This document shows positions 55,968-64,000 of a DNA stretch of 64,000 bases, piece by piece. Every line of letters begins with the position of its first letter. The first letter of the stretch is position 1. The notes beneath the pieces are model-generated. The model did no database searches. It had not been told where the DNA came from and saw only the letters and a program-made list of their open reading frames with translations. The stretch is from DATDGX01 sp036521875. Its GTDB lineage: Bacteria > Desulfobacterota > Binatia > Binatales > Binataceae. The translations under genes and the position numbers were made by a program. The stretch lies in the NCBI GenBank assembly GCA_036521875.1, contig DATDGX010000138.1, positions 14,282-78,281 on the forward strand, given 5' to 3'.

Positions 55968-56003
55968 GAGGCCCGGTCGCAACCGCGATCGGGCCTCTGT
56001 GCT
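55968..56003 (+). terminator. Rho-independent terminator after rny
   Basis: GAGGCCCGGTCGC and GCGATCGGGCCTC form a 13-bp stem (one G-T pair) with loop AACC at 55968-55997, followed by TGTGCTTTAGTTT. It is 23 bases after the rny stop and would end the zapB-zapA-fau-rny transcript. Confidence 0.75.
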
Positions 56004-56060
56004 TTAGTTTACGAGTCCTGCTTTGCGGCGCATCGAGGCGCGGGATATGGTAGCACCGCG

Positions 56061-56603
56061 ATGCCTACCACGCGCGAAGTGCTCGAGATCACGATCGCCC
56101 TCGAAAAGCAGAGCATGTCGCTTTACGCGCGCTTCGCCAAGATGTTCGCGGCCGACTCCAAACTGCAAGACTTCTGGTTCGGTATGGCGCGTGACGAGGC
56201 GCGCCACGTCGGCGCGCTCGACCTGGTCTCGACGGTGCTGGAGCTGGAGGGGTCGCTCGACAAGCCGAGTCCGATCTCGCTCGAGGACTCGACTATCGTG
56301 CGGCTGCGCGCGCTGCTCGAGAAGTATCATCGTGCTGCGGGTGCAAAGATGCCCGTCGAGCAGGCGCTCGCGATTGCGCTGGAAGTCGAGGAGACGGAAC
56401 TCGAGGACCTGGTCGCGGATCTGTTGAAGGCGGTGCAGGCCCCCGACGAGTACGAGCGATGCCTGAGGCTTCTGGTGCACGACCTCGGCGAGCTGAGTTA
56501 CATGATCGAGCGGAACTGCCAGGACCCGGCACTGCTTCATCGATGCGACACGCTGGTCAACCGTCACGCCGAGACGCTCCGCAAGACCGCGTCTGATCGT
56601 TGA
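56061..56603 (+). CDS. Ferritin-like (rubrerythrin-type) protein
   Basis: This 180-residue protein is all-helical. TREVLEITIALEKQSMSLYARFA has the first E of a di-iron site, and DFWFGMARDEARHVGALD the ExxH of the second helix. A third helix (EVEETELEDLV) could supply further ligands, and LSYMIERNCQDPAL the last. These fit a ferritin-like four-helix domain of rubrerythrin type without the rubredoxin cysteine pairs. It could detoxify peroxide or store iron. It is between the rny terminator and the tRNA pair. Confidence 0.7.
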   Translation: MPTTREVLEITIALEKQSMSLYARFAKMFAADSKLQDFWFGMARDEARHVGALDLVSTVLELEGSLDKPSPISLEDSTIVRLRALLEKYHRAAGAKMPVEQALAIALEVEETELEDLVADLLKAVQAPDEYERCLRLLVHDLGELSYMIERNCQDPALLHRCDTLVNRHAETLRKTASDR

Positions 56604-56718
56604 GCGCACCGTCGCTAGCGGCGCGCCCCGATTCTTCCCGAGTGCATCTGCCCAATCTGATCTGATCGTACTCGCAGGTGGAACGATTGGGCGCGAATCG
56701 TTATATTCCAGTTGGCGC

Positions 56719-56794
56719 TGAGGAGTCGGCTAATTGGCAAGCCACCTGACTCTGGATCAGGCGATTGCAGGTTCGAGTCCTGCCTCCTCAGCCA
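56719..56794 (+). tRNA. tRNA-Gln (CUG), CCA encoded
   Basis: The acceptor TGAGGAG (56719-56725) pairs with CTCCTCA (56784-56790). The anticodon CTG is at 56752-56754, within a stem CCTGA/TCAGG. The T-loop GGTTCGAGTCC is normal, and discriminator G and CCA complete it. TATATT at 56702-56707 lies just upstream. tRNA-Glu follows 36 bases later. Confidence 0.95.
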
Positions 56795-56830
56795 ACCACT
56801 CGCGTCGGTCGAGCGGGTGCGCGCGCGGAC

Positions 56831-56905
56831 GGTCCCATCGTCTAGTGGTTAGGACACCGGCCTCTCACGTCGGGAACGCGGGTTCGACTCCCGCTGGGAT
56901 CACCA
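56831..56905 (+). tRNA. tRNA-Glu (CUC), CCA encoded
   Basis: The acceptor GGTCCCA (56831-56837) pairs with TGGGATC (56895-56901), with one G-T pair. The anticodon CTC is at 56864-56866 between CCGGC and GTCGG. The T-arm GCGGGTTCGACTCCCGC is intact and CCA ends at 56905. It pairs in role with tRNA-Gln just upstream. Confidence 0.94.
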
Positions 56906-57131
56906 AGGTCTGCTGCTCTGCGGCTCTCCATGTATCTGCAGTACATCGTGTACGGATCGCTCCTCCGGAATTAGCCGCCGGCAATACTGAACCAGTGCCG
57001 AGCCACGGATAACAGTTGACAAATGAGATCGAGCCTCGATATCCATTGTCGAACAACGAGCAAGGGTTGGGGTTAGGCAAAGAAAGGAGCGTCGGGCGAA
57101 GTGTCCGCGCCCGAAGAAACGGAGACTTGGC

Positions 57132-57593
57132 ATGGCGACGATGGGGAGAGAAAAGTCCTACATCGATGGACCCGTGAGCGGAATCCGTCACTCAGAGGAC
57201 ATGCCGTGGATCCCCTTTCCAGGCATCGAGGGCTCGGACTTCAAGCTGCTCCGACTCGACCGGGAGACTGACGGCGGCATCTTCCTGCTGCGCATCCAGC
57301 CCGGCGTCAAGGGGCCCATGCACAAGCATTACGGCTCGGTCGAATACTTCAACCTCAAGGGTACCCTGAGCTTCGGCACCGATAGGATCGAGCCGGGTTC
57401 CTACGCGTACGAACTCGGCGGTTTCAAGCACAGCGAGGAGCCTCCCTTGGACGGCGAGACGATCACGCTGTTCATCGTGCACGGCCCGCTCCAGACGTAT
57501 TTGCCCGACGGTGCCCCTGGTCCCATGCTTGGGGTCACGGCGATGGCCAGAGTTCAGGAACGCTACCTCGCTGAGAAGGGCGCTTCTGGCTGA
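57132..57593 (+). CDS. Cupin-domain protein
   Basis: This 153-residue protein has a cupin core: LRIQPGVKGPMHKHYGSVEYFNLKG matches the first cupin motif (G x5 HxH x4 E x6 G), and a second motif with a His lies in ELGGFKHSEEPP. This indicates a metal-dependent dioxygenase or isomerase. Related proteins include 2,4'-dihydroxyacetophenone dioxygenase. It is the first gene of a three-gene plus-strand operon with a cyclase and CoA ligase. A GGAGA site is upstream. Confidence 0.75.
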   Translation: MATMGREKSYIDGPVSGIRHSEDMPWIPFPGIEGSDFKLLRLDRETDGGIFLLRIQPGVKGPMHKHYGSVEYFNLKGTLSFGTDRIEPGSYAYELGGFKHSEEPPLDGETITLFIVHGPLQTYLPDGAPGPMLGVTAMARVQERYLAEKGASG

Positions 57594-57618
57594 AGCTCGC
57601 GTCCGAGCATTGATCGCT

Positions 57619-58602
57619 GTGAAGGCCGACCGGAACCTACCCTCTGAAGCCGAGGTTCTAAGCTGGTTCGACCGCCTCTCTAACTGGCGCCGCTGGGGAG
57701 CCGACGACCAGCTTGGCACACTCAACCTGATTACTCCTGGCGCTCGCCGGACGGCGGCGGCGCTCGTGGTCGAGGGCGTGACCGTCTCGTGCGCCTGGGA
57801 CATCTCAACGGCACCGCAAGTCGGTGACCACTTCGGATCACCGCAGCGGCACATGCTGATGACAGGCGAAGGGCTTGCCGACGAGCACCGCGTAGTGCCA
57901 CCGCATCCTGTTCCCGGCGTGGACATGAGCCGCGCGGCCGGGGCGATCGAGTACTTCGGCTGCGTTTTCCACGGAATAAACATCACGCATATCGACGCAC
58001 TCTCGCACGTCTTCTGGGATCGCAAGAGCTACAACGGAAAGCCGGCCGAATTAGTGAATGCGATGTTCGGCGCGACGAACCTCGCGGTGACGGGCCTGCG
58101 GGACGGGATCCTCACGCGCGGCGTGCTGATCGATGTGCCGGCGCTCCGCGGCGTCGATTGGCTTGAGCCAGGCGACCCCGTATTCCCCGAGGACCTGGAA
58201 GCGGCAGAGAAGCTCGAAGGTGTACGCGTCTCGACGGGCGATGTACTTCTGCTCCGCACTGGCTACGCGCGGCAAAAGCGCGAGCGGGGCCCGGTACCGC
58301 CCCAAAACGGCCAGGCAGGATGGCATGCGGCGTGCCTGCCGTGGCTCCACGAGCGGGGTGTAGCCGCGATCGGCTGCGACACCGCGCAAGACGTCGTGCC
58401 TTCGGGCTACTCGCAGGTTGCGCTTCCCATCCACTCGGTCGGAATTGTGGCGATGGGTCTCTGTCTGCTCGACGCCTGCGATCTCGAGGCGCTCGCGGCG
58501 ACCTGCGCGACGCTCCACCGCTGGGAGTTTTGCTTCACCGTCGCGCCGCTCCGGATCGAAGGCGGCACAGGAAGCCCCGTAAACCCGCTCGCGTCGTTCT
58601 GA
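57619..58602 (+). CDS. Cyclase-family (kynurenine formamidase-like) hydrolase
   Basis: This 327-residue protein carries the metal-binding motif of cyclase/KynB-like enzymes: FHGINITHIDALSHVFW, with HxxxxHxDxxxH. The N-terminal segment NWRRWGADDQLGTLNLITP is typical. A second motif GCDTAQDVVPSG and the ending LHRWEFCFTVAPLRI are normal for the family. These hydrolases open amide or ester rings. Start GTG 57619 is after the cupin stop; a TTG at 57610 is also possible. Its last base overlaps the ligase ATG. Confidence 0.82.
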   Translation: MKADRNLPSEAEVLSWFDRLSNWRRWGADDQLGTLNLITPGARRTAAALVVEGVTVSCAWDISTAPQVGDHFGSPQRHMLMTGEGLADEHRVVPPHPVPGVDMSRAAGAIEYFGCVFHGINITHIDALSHVFWDRKSYNGKPAELVNAMFGATNLAVTGLRDGILTRGVLIDVPALRGVDWLEPGDPVFPEDLEAAEKLEGVRVSTGDVLLLRTGYARQKRERGPVPPQNGQAGWHAACLPWLHERGVAAIGCDTAQDVVPSGYSQVALPIHSVGIVAMGLCLLDACDLEALAATCATLHRWEFCFTVAPLRIEGGTGSPVNPLASF

Positions 58603-60212
58603 TGCGCCCGCACGCCTACGCCGATCTCGACGAACGGGACACTTTGCCCGGGATCATCGCTCGGCGCTCCGCCGAAACCCCCGACCGCGTCTACCTGACG
58701 GACATTACCGCCGGTGCGTCGCTCACCTTCGGCCAAGCCCACGATCGGTTCCTCATCTGGGCCGACGCCCTCCGGCGGGCAGGCGTGGCGCCGGGCGATC
58801 GAGTGGGGGTGATGCTGCCGAACTCCTTCGATGCCGTCTCGGCGTGGCTCGGGACTGCCTGGGTACGTGGCTACGAGGTTGCGCTGAATACTGGCTTTCG
58901 AGGCGAGATCCTGAAGTACTTCCTGACCTATACCGGAATCTCGCTAGCCATTGTCGCGGAGCGCTTCCTGGAACGCTTTGCCGAGGTCGCCGCCGAAGCT
59001 CCCGCGCTGCGAACGATCGTCGTTCCTGATGCGAGCGAGCCACCACCGAGAATCGGGAACGCGAAGATGCTATCGCGCTGCGAATTCCTGGAGGGCGCCC
59101 GGCCGCCAACCGACCTCACCGCGCCCGAGCCTCACGATGTCATGGCGATCGCCTACACCTCAGGGACCACTGGCCCGTCTAAGGGGGTCGTGCTCCCGTG
59201 GGGCATGTTGACACTCGGCGCGGCGCTCCTCGATGATCTCGGGCCCGACGACGCCTTCTACTCACCGTTTCCGATGTTCCACATGAGCGGCAAGGGCGGA
59301 ATCGCGCAGGCTGCGTACATGAACGGACGTGACGTGTTTCGCGAGTCATTCGACACCGGCTGTTTTTGGAAGGATATCGACGAGCAACACTGCACGTTTA
59401 CTCTGCTGGTGCCGGCGATGGCTCACTGGTTGCTCGCGCAACCGCCTGCGCCCGACGATCGCCGCCATTCGCTGCGGAAGGCGCTCAGCTCGCCGATCGT
59501 GCCGGGCTTCGCGGAGCGGTTCGGCGTCAATCTGCGCACCCATTACGGAATGACCGAAGTCGGGAACGTGATGACGCGGCGGGAGGTTACAGACTCCTCG
59601 CCGAGCTGCGGCCGCCCGGTTCCCGGCTACGAGGTCCGGCTTGCCGACGAGCACGACTACCAGGTCCCAACTGGCGAGGTCGGCGAACTCATCGTGCGAA
59701 CGACCGAGCCCTGGAGGATCTGCCTCGGCTACTGGAACCTTCCCGACAAGACCGCCGAAGCGTGGCGCAACGGCTGGTTCCACACCGGCGATGCTTTCCG
59801 GTGCGACGCCGACGGGAACTACTTCTTCGTCGACCGGAAGAAGGACGCGCTGCGCCGCCGGGGCGAGAACGTTTCATCGTTCGAAATCGAGGCGCTGGTC
59901 GGACGGCATGCTGCGGTCGCGGAATGCGCCGCGATTGGCGTCGACACCGACCTTGGGGAACAAGAGATCAAGATCTTCGTGGTCCGCAAGCCAGGCGCAG
60001 ACGTGACGCCCCAGGCGTTGATCGAGTTCCTGATCTCAACGATGCCCCGCTACATGGTTCCGCGCTTTGTTGAGTTCGTTCCCGCGCTCCCGAAGACCGA
60101 GGCAACCCTTCGCGTGCAGAAGGCCAAACTCCGCGAGCGGCCGCTGAATGAGAACACCTGGGACCGCGAAGCCGCCGGCGTGCCCGCGCCGCGTTCGGCG
60201 GGTCGACGTTGA
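58602..60212 (+). CDS. AMP-dependent acyl-CoA synthetase
   Basis: This 536-residue protein activates a carboxylic acid to acyl-CoA via an acyl-AMP. The P-loop motif is AIAYTSGTTGPSKGVVLP. HYGMTEVGNVMTRRE, YWNLPDKTAEAWRNGWFHTGD and DRKKDALRRRGENVSSFEIEA are core motifs. The C-terminal lysine is in KTEATLRVQKAKL. It overlaps the cyclase stop by one base (TGATG), indicating coupled translation. The substrate may be the acid released by the upstream ring-opening hydrolase. Confidence 0.9.
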   Translation: MRPHAYADLDERDTLPGIIARRSAETPDRVYLTDITAGASLTFGQAHDRFLIWADALRRAGVAPGDRVGVMLPNSFDAVSAWLGTAWVRGYEVALNTGFRGEILKYFLTYTGISLAIVAERFLERFAEVAAEAPALRTIVVPDASEPPPRIGNAKMLSRCEFLEGARPPTDLTAPEPHDVMAIAYTSGTTGPSKGVVLPWGMLTLGAALLDDLGPDDAFYSPFPMFHMSGKGGIAQAAYMNGRDVFRESFDTGCFWKDIDEQHCTFTLLVPAMAHWLLAQPPAPDDRRHSLRKALSSPIVPGFAERFGVNLRTHYGMTEVGNVMTRREVTDSSPSCGRPVPGYEVRLADEHDYQVPTGEVGELIVRTTEPWRICLGYWNLPDKTAEAWRNGWFHTGDAFRCDADGNYFFVDRKKDALRRRGENVSSFEIEALVGRHAAVAECAAIGVDTDLGEQEIKIFVVRKPGADVTPQALIEFLISTMPRYMVPRFVEFVPALPKTEATLRVQKAKLRERPLNENTWDREAAGVPAPRSAGRR

Positions 60213-60509
60213 CGGTAGCAAACCACGGCGCAGACAGATCCTTCCGATGGCATAGTTCGTTTCGCTCATCCGGCCGCTGCTGGAGATCGTACCATCGAGA
60301 ACTATCGCGACGGGATCATCCGTTGGCGGTGCGGCGAAGTTGAACTTGCCGCATCTCTTCGGCATGCGAGCGTGCCTGATCGGCGGCCCGCCGCGCCGAA
60401 TCGGTTGCACGGTAGAGCTCAAGATCAGAGCCGAATTCGTCATCGACGACGGGCTGACGCGGTTTATTAGGCGCTTCGGCGCGGTGTATTCTACGCCGTC
60501 TCTCGAGTC

Positions 60510-62261
60510 GTGCGGCCGGTGACGGAACGCTTCAGCAAAATTAAAGATCCGTTCGCGCTTTCGCTTTCCGATGACGGCGGCGGCGAGCCTGCCGCCGGCC
60601 GCCGCTTGCACGGCGACATATTACTTCGGGCCGCGGCCGCTGCGCTGATCGTTACCGCCTTCGGTTTGCAGATTTGGTTGTTGAAGGTTTACCCGATCAA
60701 CCTCGACGAGTTCGAGCATCTTCATGCCGCTTGGTGCCTCTCGAGGGGAGTTTTCCCGTACCGCGATTTCTTCGAGATACACGCGCCGTGGCTCTATTTT
60801 CTGCTCGCGCCGCTGATGCCGCCGTATCATGTCGGCAGCAGCCCCGACGGCGCGATCGCGTTTATCTTTTTCGCGCGCCGAATCGAGCTGACGCTGACTT
60901 CGCTCGCGCTGGGGTTGTCCTTTTTGCTCGCGTGGATGTGGCGAGGGCCGCGCGTGGCGTGGATCGCAACTGCGCTGCTAGCCACCACCGCGATCTTTGC
61001 TGCCAAGATGTTGGAGATTCGGCCCGACGTGTTGGCCCTGGTGCTATGGCTCGGATGCTTATGCGCGACCCTGCGCGCCTTCGACCTCGTCAGTCGCGGC
61101 GCACCTGCGTCGCTGTGGTTCGTCGTCAGCGGCATGCTGCTCGGCGGCGTGATGATGAGCACGCAGAAATACGCGCTGGCGCTGCCGGGATTCGGGCTCG
61201 CGATGCTCTGGTATCTCTTCAGCGGCCGCGGCGAATTTCGCACGCGTCTCAGTCACTGTGTCCTGCAATTCGCGGGATTCTGCGCGCCGATTCTGGCAAC
61301 CGCCATCTTCATGTCAGCGCACGGCGCGCTCGAACCATTTTTCAGACTCAACTTCGTAAAAGTATTGAGGCTTAGCCATCGGATCAGGGCCTCGCATCTA
61401 TGGTTTCGGCTGATACTCGGAAACCCGTTCCTGGTCGGGCTCGGGCTGCTTGGTTTGCTCCGCGAGCTTTTGCAGGTGCGTCCCCATCGTGGGTTTTCCG
61501 CCGATCACTTTGTGCTGCTGAATACGATCGGTCTGCTCGCGAACAGCGTCGTCAACAATCCGTATGCCCAGTATGCCCTGAGCTTTCTTCCGCTGCTTGC
61601 GATGTTCGCGGCGTTGTTCCTGATCTATCTCATCGAGCTGGTCATGGCGCAGTCGTCGCGACGGCGCCGGTGGAGTGCCGCGGCCATATTCGCGATGGCG
61701 CTGGGTGTGGCCGCGGCCGGTGTGCTCGCGGGCGGCGCGCTTATCCGCTTCGGTTTGGGATCCGCGCTGACGCTCACGCTTGCGGCGGCCGTGGTGATGA
61801 TACCCTGCGCAGCCGACGTCGCACTCGCGCTTCTATTGATCGTCGTGGGTAGCCTGCCGATCGCCGAGATGACGCGGCATATCCTGCTACATCCGAACCC
61901 CGCGACTCTCGAGCGGCTTCGCTTCGTCATCGCGAACACCAGTCCCGACGACACGGTGATGGACGGCTGGACGGGGCTTGGAGTGTTTCGCACCAGCGCG
62001 ACCTTCTATCCATTTTTCAATCATCAGTTCGTAGCGATGATGCCGAAGAAGGCGCGGCTTCAGGTCCTCGCCGACCTGCAATCGGGAAAGATCGCGCCGC
62101 AGATGATCTTCCTCGACAAGTACCTGAGCAAGGTCACGTCGGGAATCGATGACTATGTCCGACAGCATTATGATCGCGTCGAGGTCGACGGCTCGGATCT
62201 GATCTGGAAACGACGCGGTGGCGGGCGGGACGGTAGCCAGCGCCGAGGGCGACCAGGTTGA
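60510..62261 (+). CDS. Polytopic membrane glycosyltransferase-like protein (GT-C fold)
   Basis: This 583-residue protein has about 11 hydrophobic helices. After the first (ALIVTAFGLQIWLLKVYPI) it reads NLDEFEHLHAAWCLSRGVFPYRDFF, where the acidic DE pair near the first loop is the GT-C/PMT hallmark. A soluble C-terminal part (TLERLRFVIANTSPDDTVMDGW) follows. It likely transfers a sugar from a polyprenyl carrier. Start GTG at 60510 or 60519. The 297 bases upstream hold no gene. Its neighbours do not show the acceptor. Confidence 0.7.
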   Translation: MRPVTERFSKIKDPFALSLSDDGGGEPAAGRRLHGDILLRAAAAALIVTAFGLQIWLLKVYPINLDEFEHLHAAWCLSRGVFPYRDFFEIHAPWLYFLLAPLMPPYHVGSSPDGAIAFIFFARRIELTLTSLALGLSFLLAWMWRGPRVAWIATALLATTAIFAAKMLEIRPDVLALVLWLGCLCATLRAFDLVSRGAPASLWFVVSGMLLGGVMMSTQKYALALPGFGLAMLWYLFSGRGEFRTRLSHCVLQFAGFCAPILATAIFMSAHGALEPFFRLNFVKVLRLSHRIRASHLWFRLILGNPFLVGLGLLGLLRELLQVRPHRGFSADHFVLLNTIGLLANSVVNNPYAQYALSFLPLLAMFAALFLIYLIELVMAQSSRRRRWSAAAIFAMALGVAAAGVLAGGALIRFGLGSALTLTLAAAVVMIPCAADVALALLLIVVGSLPIAEMTRHILLHPNPATLERLRFVIANTSPDDTVMDGWTGLGVFRTSATFYPFFNHQFVAMMPKKARLQVLADLQSGKIAPQMIFLDKYLSKVTSGIDDYVRQHYDRVEVDGSDLIWKRRGGGRDGSQRRGRPG

Positions 62262-62518
62262 CAACCGATTCCTTCGCCGCCTCCAACATTAGCTGTGCTT
62301 ATGTTCGTTCACGCTTGATTCTTATCTTTCAAGTGCTTATCTTGTCCCAAGCCACGATTCAGGGTTTTGCACTTCTTTTATGATTCTTGCCACTGCCTCG
62401 CTGCTTTGCTACGCATAGAGGTGCTTTGATTGCGAACCTTTAGCTGCACTGTCCCCGCCGGGGGACTCGCGCGCAGGATTATGATCGCAGCCGGCTGCTG
62501 GCACACTTCGGAGATACT

Positions 62519-63811
62519 ATGAAACGTCCGCGCTCCACGAAACTAACCCGCTCCGAGTCGGGCCAGGTTCTCGTCATCGTCTCACTGATAATCGTCACTC
62601 TGCTGGCCTGTACCGCGCTGGCGAGCGACGTCGGCTACTTTCGCAGTCTGCGCCGTCAGATGCAGACCGCCGCCGACAGCGCCGCGATCGCGGGCGCGCG
62701 CGAGGTCTTCTCCGCCAACAGCGGGGACATGAGCACCGCGGCCCAGGCCGACGCGACCACCAACGGCTTCACCAACGGCGTCAACAGCGTCACGGTCACG
62801 ATAAACAATCCGCCCAAAGACAGCAGCTACAGTAATATCAACGGCAACGACCATGACGTCGAGGTGATCGTCAGCAAGCCGCAGCCGACCTACTTTATGC
62901 GAGCGCTGGGAATTTCGACGGTGAACATTGCCGCGCGCGCGGTTGCCGGTCCGATCAACAGTCCCTACTGCGTCTATCTGCTTTCTCCGAACGCTTCGCC
63001 TTCGCTGCAGTTAGCCGGCTTCGGCGTAATCCAGGCGTCGTGCGGTTTGGTCGTTGATTCCAGCAGCGGCAGTGCGATCCAGGATATCTTAATCTCTGTC
63101 AATGACACTTCGACGGGTGTGGTCGGCGGCATCTCAGAGTTTTTCCCCCTGTTCAATCCGACCCCGACCACGGGCATCGCTCCGATCGGCGATCCGCTCG
63201 TGACCCTTGCGCAGCCCCCCGTCGGCGGCGGGTGCAGTCAAACCAATTTCCAATTGACCGGCGGAAACGTATCCACGATTGGCCCCGGTACCTACTGCGG
63301 CGGTATTCAGGTCCACGGCGCGTCGGCCCTGACGCTCAGTACCGGTACCTACGTCCTCAATGGCGGGGGCATGACGGTGGATGGACTCTCGTTCATCACC
63401 GGGAATGGCGTAACGATTTTCAATACCGGGAATGCCGCGGCGTACAATGCCGTTACCAATAAGAAAGGCTACGCTCCGATCAACATGACGGGCTTTCAGG
63501 GAGTGAACCTTGTAGCGCCGACTAGCGGTAACTACCAGGGCATCCTGATGATGGCGGATCGCACCCTGAGCTTTCCCAACGGCGACGCGCGAAACCAGAA
63601 CACGCTTAACGGCGTGACGCTAGGGAGGTACGAGGGGACACTCTACTTTCCTACCACCAATCTGGCCTGGAATGGCGTGACCGGCGCCGCCTATACGCTG
63701 ATCGTGGCCAATCAACTGGCGTTCAACTTCCTCGCATTCGTCACGATCGGAAATGACTTTAGCTCGCTTGCGAATGGATCACCGATAAAGAGTATTGGGA
63801 CGCTCGAATAG
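62519..63811 (+). CDS. tadG: TadG-like pseudopilin / pilus-associated protein
   Basis: This 430-residue protein begins SESGQVLVIVSLIIVTLLACTALASDVGYF and RQMQTAADSAAIAGAREVF, the TadG-type N-terminal membrane helix. The remainder is a Gly/Asn/Thr-rich extracytoplasmic region (VTINNPPKDSSYSNINGN, TSTGVVGGISEFFPL, and GGGMTVDGLSFITGN), possibly a beta-helix. It belongs with Tad pseudopilins. In 62262-62518 a CCCCGCCGGGGG hairpin is present without a gene. TadE-type sequence follows 18 bases later. Confidence 0.8.
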   Translation: MKRPRSTKLTRSESGQVLVIVSLIIVTLLACTALASDVGYFRSLRRQMQTAADSAAIAGAREVFSANSGDMSTAAQADATTNGFTNGVNSVTVTINNPPKDSSYSNINGNDHDVEVIVSKPQPTYFMRALGISTVNIAARAVAGPINSPYCVYLLSPNASPSLQLAGFGVIQASCGLVVDSSSGSAIQDILISVNDTSTGVVGGISEFFPLFNPTPTTGIAPIGDPLVTLAQPPVGGGCSQTNFQLTGGNVSTIGPGTYCGGIQVHGASALTLSTGTYVLNGGGMTVDGLSFITGNGVTIFNTGNAAAYNAVTNKKGYAPINMTGFQGVNLVAPTSGNYQGILMMADRTLSFPNGDARNQNTLNGVTLGRYEGTLYFPTTNLAWNGVTGAAYTLIVANQLAFNFLAFVTIGNDFSSLANGSPIKSIGTLE

Positions 63812-63829
63812 CCGGGGAGCGACGCGGAG

Positions 63830-64000
63830 ATGCAGCCGAAGCGTTTAGCTATTGTTGCGCGGATCCATTCGCAGCGCGGTCAAGCCGCGACCGAGATGGC
63901 GTTCTGCGCAGTGGTGCTCTTTACCATGATGCTGGTGATCGCCGACTACTCGCGGATTTTCTTTATGAGTGTTGCGCTCAATAGCGCCGCTCGTGCGGGC
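63830..64000 (+). CDS. tadE: TadE-like pseudopilin, truncated at window edge
   Basis: The first 57 residues are visible. RGQAATEMAFCAVVLFTMM is a typical TadE/TadG hydrophobic segment after a Gly-Gln-Ala-Ala-Thr-Glu stretch, and IADYSRIFFMSVALNSAAR continues it. A short basic N-terminus precedes it. It is in the same direction as tadG and likely co-transcribed. The remainder and any further Tad genes lie beyond the edge. Confidence 0.78.
   Translation, partial: MQPKRLAIVARIHSQRGQAATEMAFCAVVLFTMMLVIADYSRIFFMSVALNSAARAG

Overview
This is one window of a GC-rich chromosome with densely packed genes on both strands. Gene content is that of a free-living, Gram-negative, delta-proteobacterium-like lineage: a secretin-type Tad pilus system, a hem/siroheme operon with a CobA-HemD fusion, SMC, FtsY, ZapA-Fau-RNase Y, Lon and RNase G. 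The epoxide hydrolase, FAD monooxygenase, MMPL exporter with YCF48 lipoprotein, and cupin/cyclase/CoA-ligase genes would suit a soil or sediment lineage such as Binatota. That placement is inference; there is no rRNA gene here to confirm it.

Layout. 0-2.5 kb: end of a possible trypsin-like gene, tRNA-Asn, an epoxide hydrolase and a methyltransferase. 2.7-10.5 kb (minus): Tad secretion genes in the order rcpC-rcpA-tadZ-tadA-tadB-tadC, with no pilin, prepilin peptidase or TadD beside them. 11-18 kb: DUF192, then sirC-like, ccsB, hemA, hemC, cobA-hemD and hemB, a nearly complete route from glutamyl-tRNA to uroporphyrinogen III and siroheme. 18-23.3 kb (minus): an FAD monooxygenase broken by an in-frame amber codon, then small metabolic and unknown genes. 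23.5-29.3 kb: lon, galT, glgA, rnhA.

29.3-32.5 kb holds the most unusual element. Four tandem paralogous genes encode peptides of 56-60 residues. They lie behind a near-consensus sigma-54 promoter with inverted repeats upstream, and a strong intrinsic terminator closes the unit. Two or three of the genes are too short for usual ORF cut-offs. I recognise no known family. 31.7-36.2 kb (mostly minus): a 5'-3' exonuclease, a membrane protein, a GH1 glycosidase, a small lipoprotein and trxB. 36.2-37.9 kb: two families of intergenic repeats flank moaC. 37.9-46.8 kb: an rRNA methyltransferase, the YCF48 lipoprotein with its MMPL exporter, a VOC protein, an orphan ParB-like protein, RNase G and an HNH protein.

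47-56.6 kb is a cell-division, secretion and RNA-turnover block: smc, ftsY, a ZapB-like coiled coil, zapA, a candidate 6S RNA, fau, rny, and a ferritin-like protein. tRNA-Gln and tRNA-Glu follow, then a three-gene catabolic operon (cupin, cyclase, acyl-CoA ligase), a GT-C-like membrane protein, and TadG/TadE-type pseudopilin genes that run off the right edge. The Tad machinery is therefore split between the two ends of the window, about 52 kb apart.
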